A DNA stretch of 64,000 nucleotides from Candidatus Planktophila vernalis (GTDB taxonomy: Bacteria > Actinomycetota > Actinomycetes > Nanopelagicales > Nanopelagicaceae): contig NZ_CP016776.1 in the NCBI RefSeq assembly GCF_002288185.1, forward strand, positions 558,001 through 622,000, in the 5' to 3' direction. The notes beneath the pieces are model-generated. The model searched no databases. It had not been told where the DNA came from and saw nothing but the letters and a program-made list of their open reading frames with translations. This document shows, one piece after another, positions 59,992-64,000 of this stretch (the first letter of the stretch is position 1; every line of letters starts with the position of its first letter). Both the position numbers and the translations under genes were made by a program.

Positions 59992-60513
59992 ATGCATATT
60001 GATGGCGCAGGAATGCCTGATGGGTGGCAACGTTTATGGGCGCCTCATCGTCTTGAATACTTACGGGGAGAAAACCGCCCATTAGAGGGCAATGAAGTTG
60101 AATGTCCGTTCTGCCGTATTCCTAAATTAACTGATGAAGAAGGCCTCATTGTTCATAGGGGCGCAACGGCCTATGTCGTCATGAATTTATATCCCTATAA
60201 CCCAGGACACTTATTAGTCTGCGCTAACAGACACGTTGCAGATCTAACTGACTTAAGTGAGCAAGAGCGCAACGAGATTTCATCTCTTACTGCTCATGCG
60301 ATGAAAACTATTCGAAAAGTTTCATCCCCTGCAGGCTTTAACTTAGGAATGAATCAAGGTGCTATTTCAGGTGCGGGGGTGGCAGAACACATCCACCAAC
60401 ACATCGTTCCTCGTTGGAGCGGTGATGCAAACTTCATGCCAATTATTGGAAAAACAAAGGTGCTTCCACAGTTACTTACTTTGACCAGAGAAGAGATTGC
60501 TGCTGCTTGGTAG
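59992..60513 (+). CDS. HIT-family Ap4A phosphorylase-like protein
   Basis: A 173-residue histidine-triad hydrolase. Motifs: zinc-like ECPFCRIPKLTDEEGLIVHRG, MNLYPYNPGHLLVCANRHV, and the triad EHIHQHIVPRWSGDANFMPI, then GKTKVLPQLL. This is the Rv2613c-like subgroup, which phosphorolyses Ap4A to ATP and ADP. It starts 2 nt after thrS, which is a main producer of Ap4A as a side product, so the pairing makes functional sense. Confidence 0.9.
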   Translation: MHIDGAGMPDGWQRLWAPHRLEYLRGENRPLEGNEVECPFCRIPKLTDEEGLIVHRGATAYVVMNLYPYNPGHLLVCANRHVADLTDLSEQERNEISSLTAHAMKTIRKVSSPAGFNLGMNQGAISGAGVAEHIHQHIVPRWSGDANFMPIIGKTKVLPQLLTLTREEIAAAW

Positions 60514-60515
60514 CA

Positions 60516-61097
60516 CTAGTTGAGTTCAGCGAGATATTTCTTTATAACATCAAGGCCAATTCCCTTTTCCATCACAAGTGGAATTGCTGGAAATAGAACA
60601 CCTGCGGCGAAAGCACCTTCACCCATTGATGTGACAAGCTCTAGATATTCATCACGAAACTCTTGAACTAAAGTTTCATGCTCTGGCTCGCAGGGATTTT
60701 TAGTTGGGGGAGTGGTGGAGTAATCGGTGATGACCATGTCCGAGAGTGAGATAAGAGCTCTAGGTGATCCATCATCATCATGGAGAACTAAGTAAGGCGT
60801 GGCAATTTGATCAAAGACTCGGTTAGCCAACATGACTGCATCATCAAAGTCAGCATTGTTTCCATCCAACTGTGTAACAACAATCATGCGAGGTGTGAGG
60901 AACTCATCAAAGGATTGCCATTGATCAATAGTTGCCTGGTCGATTCCGGTGTTGGGGTTAACAACAAAGAGTGCGCAGGAAATATCACCAGTGGCTTGAG
61001 TTCCAACTGATGCCCCGAGCGCCGTGGCAACTTCACCAGGGTTGGCTGAAGGGTGGCCAAAGACGCAGAGATTGAGAGGCGATGTGGGATTCTGCAC
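60516..61097 (-). CDS. EF-G G-domain-like protein with degenerate GTP sites
   Basis: A 193-residue protein. Its middle follows the EF-G/translational GTPase domain: GDISCALFVVNPNTGIDQATI (the G3-following strand), RMIVVTQLDGNNADFDDAVML (G4 region, TQLD in place of NKMD), PYLVLHDDDGSPRALISLSD, and a late DEYLELVTSMGEGAFAAGVLFP like the EF-G Glu-rich loop. The G1 loop at the start is FGHPSANPGEV in place of GHxGxGKT, so GTP binding is unlikely. It is inserted between HIT and pgsA but on the other strand. GTG 61097 is fixed by a leaderless promoter. Pseudo-GTPase of unknown role. Confidence 0.65.
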   Translation of the reverse strand: MQNPTSPLNLCVFGHPSANPGEVATALGASVGTQATGDISCALFVVNPNTGIDQATIDQWQSFDEFLTPRMIVVTQLDGNNADFDDAVMLANRVFDQIATPYLVLHDDDGSPRALISLSDMVITDYSTTPPTKNPCEPEHETLVQEFRDEYLELVTSMGEGAFAAGVLFPAIPLVMEKGIGLDVIKKYLAELN

Positions 61098-61103
61098 TGG
61101 GTC

Positions 61104-61109
61104 AGCCTA
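61104..61109 (-). promoter_or_regulatory. -10 element for the EF-G-like gene
   Basis: Minus-strand TAGGCT, 6 nt, GTG 61097. Two of its bases (61108-61109) are shared with the plus-strand element for pgsA. Confidence 0.55.
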
Positions 61110-61113
61110 CGAT
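61108..61113 (+). promoter_or_regulatory. -10 element for pgsA
   Basis: TACGAT, 8 nt, ATG 61122. Spacing is slightly longer than elsewhere. Confidence 0.4.
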
Positions 61114-61121
61114 GTGCAGTG

Positions 61122-61718
61122 ATGCTAAGTCGCTCTTTAAAACCTGCGGTTACGAGATTAATAACACCCGTAGCCGCGTCTGCCCTGCGTATTGGGATAA
61201 CACCCAATGCAGTCACATGGGTGGGAGCTGTGGGAGTAATTGCATCAGCGTTGTTTTTCTATCCTCGTGGAGATTTCTTTCTCGGCACAGCAGTCATTGC
61301 CTTCTTTGCCCTAAGTGATCTCTTTGATGGCACGATGGCTCGCATCTCTAAAGCCGGAGCAAGTAAATGGGGAAGCTTCCTAGATTCCACAATCGATCGC
61401 GTAACAGATTCAGCGATTCTTCTAGGTGTGAGTATTTACTTGATCAACGATGATGACCAGTTAAGTTTTGTCGTAATCGCAACTTTAGTAACAGGAATGC
61501 TTGTTCCATACATTCGGGCCAAAGCCGAAAGTTTTGGCGTTGAATGCAGTGGGGGAATAGCAGAGCGCACCGAGCGGTTAATCATGGCAATGTCTGCAAT
61601 TGCACTTGATGGCCTTGGGGTTCCATATGTATTGGCCGGTGGAATGTGGTTACTCGCAGGGCTTGGAGCAGTAACGGTTGTGCAACGTATGTTGATAGTT
61701 CGCAAGGCATTTAAATAA
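61122..61718 (+). CDS. pgsA: CDP-alcohol phosphatidyltransferase, phosphatidylinositol phosphate synthase
   Basis: A 198-residue enzyme of six helices. The CDP-alcohol signature is complete as DLFDGTMARISKAGASKWG followed by SFLDSTIDRVTD (D-G-x2-A-R-x8-G-x3-D-x3-D). In this cluster, as PgsA1 of mycobacteria, it makes phosphatidylinositol phosphate from CDP-diacylglycerol and inositol phosphate. Start ATG 61122; the frame to 61053 overlaps the EF-G-like gene. It overlaps the next gene by one base. Ino1 at 11.3 kb supplies inositol 3-phosphate. Confidence 0.9.
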   Translation: MLSRSLKPAVTRLITPVAASALRIGITPNAVTWVGAVGVIASALFFYPRGDFFLGTAVIAFFALSDLFDGTMARISKAGASKWGSFLDSTIDRVTDSAILLGVSIYLINDDDQLSFVVIATLVTGMLVPYIRAKAESFGVECSGGIAERTERLIMAMSAIALDGLGVPYVLAGGMWLLAGLGAVTVVQRMLIVRKAFK

Positions 61719-62602
61719 TGATTCAAACTGTGAGTGCGTGGGGTTACTTTGCTGCATGGCGTATTTTGCGTTGGCTACCTGAGAATTTTGTTTATGCCAG
61801 AGCTAATGCCGTAGCTGACTATTTAGTGAAGCGAAATGGAAAGAGCATTGCCAGACTTCGCTCCAACCTTGCTCGCACCCAACCCAACATCACGGCCCTT
61901 GATTTAGATTTACTTGTTTATTCCGGAATGCGCTCAGCCCTCCGGTATTGGTGTGACACATTTAGATTTCCTGATTGGTCCAGGGAGCGAATTCTCGGCA
62001 CCGTCACATTTAATGATGAAAGCATTTTGATGGACGCTGTTGCTGCCGGAAATGGAGCAATTGTCACCTTGCCGCACTGTGGTAACTACGATCACGCAGC
62101 AGCTTATTTCTGTGCTCGTGGAGCCAAGATTGTCACGGTTGCTGAGCATTTAAAGCCGGAGAAGTTGTTTAAGAAGTTCATGCAATATCGCTCAGATTTT
62201 GGGATGGAATCACTGCCACTAGATGGTCGCGTGATTCCCACATTGATGCAGCGCATTAGAACAGGTTGCGTTATTGCATTAGCTGCCGATCGCGATCTCT
62301 CCAAATCTGGAATAGATGTGAATTTCTTCGGTGGGCCAGCCAGAATGCCGGCAGGTCCTGCACTACTTGCAATTCGCACAGGTGCACCGTTAATTAGTGC
62401 ATATGTTTCTTACACTCCAACTGGAATTCATATTGATTTCACTCGGATGCAAATACCAACCGAGGGAACAGAGACTCAGCGGGTTGCTGCACTCGTCCAG
62501 AAAAGCGCCGATTTATTTGCAGAAGGTATTGCCAAGTACCCACAAGATTGGCACATGATGCAACGCATCTGGATTGATGGCGATTTCAAGGATCGTGACT
62601 AA
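61718..62602 (+). CDS. Phosphatidylinositol mannoside acyltransferase (PatA/LpxL-like)
   Basis: A 294-residue LABLAT-family acyltransferase. The HX4D site is IVTLPHCGNYDHAAAYF, with later ALAADRDLSKSGIDVNFFGG and ARMPAGPALLAIRTGAPLI (the conserved E/D-R region). It begins with a membrane-proximal helix. The order pgsA-this-pimA equals Rv2612c-Rv2611c-Rv2610c, where Rv2611c acylates PIM1/PIM2. A one-base overlap with both neighbours shows tight coupling. Confidence 0.88.
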   Translation: MIQTVSAWGYFAAWRILRWLPENFVYARANAVADYLVKRNGKSIARLRSNLARTQPNITALDLDLLVYSGMRSALRYWCDTFRFPDWSRERILGTVTFNDESILMDAVAAGNGAIVTLPHCGNYDHAAAYFCARGAKIVTVAEHLKPEKLFKKFMQYRSDFGMESLPLDGRVIPTLMQRIRTGCVIALAADRDLSKSGIDVNFFGGPARMPAGPALLAIRTGAPLISAYVSYTPTGIHIDFTRMQIPTEGTETQRVAALVQKSADLFAEGIAKYPQDWHMMQRIWIDGDFKDRD

Positions 62603-63786
62603 TGCTTACTAAGAAACTCAAAATTGGAATTGTTTGCCCTTATGGTTGGGACACACCGGGCGGCGTGCAAAACCATGTGCGGGATTTAGCTGAGTTTCTC
62701 ATCGCTGCTGGACATAAGGTTTCAGTCTTAGCACCAGCCATTGATGAGGAGCAATTACCTGACTATGTCGTAAGTGCAGGTAAGCCAATTTCTATTCCAT
62801 ATAACGGCGCAGTTGCTCGTGTTCTATTCGGTCCAATTGCATATGCGCGTGTACGCCAATGGATTGGCAGCGGTGAGTTTGATCTATTGCATCTGCACGA
62901 GCCAGCAATTCCATCAATCTCACTTCTTGCCTGCTGGGCAGCAGAAGGTCCAATGGTGGGAACTTTTCATGCTGCGGCAAAGCGACAGAAAGTAATTTTT
63001 GCTATCGGCCCGATTCTAGAACCTGCAATTGAGAAACTCTCAGCTCGTATCGCAGTATCAGAAGCTGCGCGCTTAACTCTTACCGATCACCTTGAAACTG
63101 ATGCAATAGTTGTTCCCAATGGAATTTATGCCAAGCGCTATTCGGCTGGTAATTTCCAGGAGAAATGGGCTGGAAACACCATTGGTTTTATTGGTCGCTT
63201 TGAGGAACCGCGTAAGGGTCTACAAGTACTTGTCGATGCACTTCCCATCATCGCTCGCTTTGCACCGGATGTGAAAGTGTTTGTTGCTGGCCCCGGAGAT
63301 CCAAAAGAGTTTGAAAAGGTAATTGACCCACAACTTCGTGATCGTTTCGAATTTCTAGGAAGAATTTCTGAACAGGAGAAAGCTGACTTTATGTCATCGG
63401 TCTCACTCTATGTTGCTCCCAACACGGGCGGTGAGTCATTTGGAATTATCTTGGCTGAGGCGTTAGCCGGTGGTGCATGCGTAGTTGCAAGTGATATTCC
63501 AGCATTTGATTCTCTGCTGGGAGGGGGAGAGTTTGGTGCTCTCTTTGAATCTGAGAATTCAACAGATTTAGCAAAGGTAATTATCGATCTATTGCGTGAT
63601 GAGAATAAGCGTAAAGAATTGGCTAGCGCCGGCAAAAAGCATGCACAAGTTTTTGATTGGGATGTAGTTGCTGAACAAATCTTTTCAATCTATGAAATGG
63701 CAATAGTCGGAGGCAAAGGGGTTTCTCTTAGCTCTGATGGACGTGCTTGGGGCCGATTCCTCTCAAGAGATGAGGAAAAGAAATGA
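62602..63786 (+). CDS. pimA: Phosphatidylinositol alpha-mannosyltransferase
   Basis: A 394-residue GT-B family 4 enzyme adding the first mannose to phosphatidylinositol on the cytosolic membrane face. N-terminal glycine-rich loop VCPYGWDTPGGVQNHVRDL, the LLHLHEPAIPSISLLACW region, donor site FIGRFEEPRKGLQVLVDALP, and the E-x7-E motif in GGESFGIILAEALAGGACVVAS. A C-terminal tail (about 15 residues, KGVSLSSDGRAWGRFLSRDE) follows the GT4 fold. It overlaps the next ORF by ATGA. Confidence 0.93.
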   Translation: MLTKKLKIGIVCPYGWDTPGGVQNHVRDLAEFLIAAGHKVSVLAPAIDEEQLPDYVVSAGKPISIPYNGAVARVLFGPIAYARVRQWIGSGEFDLLHLHEPAIPSISLLACWAAEGPMVGTFHAAAKRQKVIFAIGPILEPAIEKLSARIAVSEAARLTLTDHLETDAIVVPNGIYAKRYSAGNFQEKWAGNTIGFIGRFEEPRKGLQVLVDALPIIARFAPDVKVFVAGPGDPKEFEKVIDPQLRDRFEFLGRISEQEKADFMSSVSLYVAPNTGGESFGIILAEALAGGACVVASDIPAFDSLLGGGEFGALFESENSTDLAKVIIDLLRDENKRKELASAGKKHAQVFDWDVVAEQIFSIYEMAIVGGKGVSLSSDGRAWGRFLSRDEEKK

Positions 63787-64000
63787 AGGTTTTACTAGCC
63801 TCTGGATTTCTACTTTTAGTTGGTCTTTGGTACTTATCTTTCTCGGCTACCCGACTAGATCGCTTGCACCATAGAGTTGAAACTAGTTGGGCCAACCTTG
63901 ATGTCTTACTGCAAAAGAGAGCAGCAATAGCCCTTGAAATAGCACATAGTGATCTAGCCGATCCAGCATCATCAATGTTGTTAACTGGGGCTGCATATCA
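63783..64000 (+). CDS. Membrane-anchored protein following pimA, cut by the window end
   Basis: The frame opens at ATG 63783, overlapping the pimA stop, and runs off the right edge after about 72 residues. A signal-anchor (VLLASGFLLLVGLWYLSF) is followed by the helical segment SATRLDRLHHRVETSWANLDVLLQKRAAIALE. A LemA-like helix of this kind precedes a NUDIX domain in the actinobacterial gene that follows pimA (Rv2609c-like). Whether a NUDIX domain follows cannot be seen. Confidence 0.6.
   Translation, partial: MKVLLASGFLLLVGLWYLSFSATRLDRLHHRVETSWANLDVLLQKRAAIALEIAHSDLADPASSMLLTGAAY

Noticed and set aside
1-64000. CRISPR arrays, insertion sequences, prophage or integrase genes.
   Set aside because: I saw no regularly spaced direct repeats, transposase or phage genes; the Cas4-like motifs at 9.2-9.9 kb have no cas context.

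Overview
The window is a densely packed piece of an actinobacterial chromosome, with almost no intergenic space and moderate-to-low GC by eye. Actinobacterial markers include an aa3 oxidase/bc1 complex with a diheme QcrC and CtaF, a PadR-ino1 pair, PimA/PimB/PgsA genes for phosphatidylinositol mannosides (PIMs), DUF4191 and DUF3043 proteins, and an RDD protein beside type I glnA. Gene orders match those I remember from Mycobacterium (around Rv2185c-Rv2220 and Rv2609c-Rv2614c) and Streptomyces (around SCO2146-SCO2198). Streamlining and base composition suggest a small-genome aquatic lineage such as the freshwater acI/Nanopelagicales group. That placement is inference; no rRNA is present. I see no insertion sequence, prophage, CRISPR array or obvious island.

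Layout. 0-10.5 kb: end of a DMT exporter, RibD-like reductase, NlpC/P60 endopeptidase, PimB, a two-component pair with an unusually small kinase, FadD, SRPBCC protein, ROK sugar kinase, Gfo/Idh/MocA oxidoreductase, PlsC-like acyltransferase, Cys-rich PD-(D/E)XK nuclease, LysE exporter. 10.5-17.9 kb: PadR-ino1, a membrane protein and a LuxR-type HTH protein around tandem dyads, crotonase-SDR, CopC, NCS1 permease, N-terminally short NhaA. 18-34.7 kb: glnA, RDD, S51 peptidase, DUF4191, acyltransferase, lipA, lipB, MMPL transporter, two oxidoreductases, a TIGR01777 protein, sucB, lpd, pepA, gcvT. 34.6-38.6 kb: ECF vitamin transporter operon behind a cobalamin riboswitch. 38.6-51.5 kb: aldo/keto reductase, DUF3043, IscA/ErpA, adenosine kinase, ctaCDF, bc1 genes with ctaE, degenerate receiver protein, trpD. 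51.4-56.2 kb: DEDDh exonuclease, esterase, Nramp-related transporter with a soluble MgtE-like partner, three tRNAs and a phosphomannose-isomerase-type cupin. 56.2-64 kb: pabB, pabC, thrS, HIT hydrolase, EF-G-like pseudo-GTPase, then pgsA-acyltransferase-pimA and a membrane-anchored protein cut by the window end.

Several genes join into one pathway. Ino1 makes inositol phosphate, PgsA makes the phosphatidylinositol (phosphate), PimA and PimB add mannose, the PatA-like enzyme acylates it, and the cupin could supply mannose phosphate. LipB and LipA lipoylate SucB, which works with Lpd; GcvT belongs to the lipoate-dependent glycine cleavage system. CtaC/D/E/F and QcrA/B/C form the respiratory chain.

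The clearest cross-window signal is a promoter pattern. At two dozen starts a TANNNT hexamer lies 6-7 nt (once 8) before the start codon, as expected for leaderless mRNAs. It fixes many starts, including that of the short NhaA. The items most worth a second look are the cobalamin riboswitch/ECF operon, the Nramp-related + MgtE-like pair, the EF-G-like pseudo-GTPase, the short NhaA, the minimal histidine kinase and the Cys-bearing PD-(D/E)XK protein.
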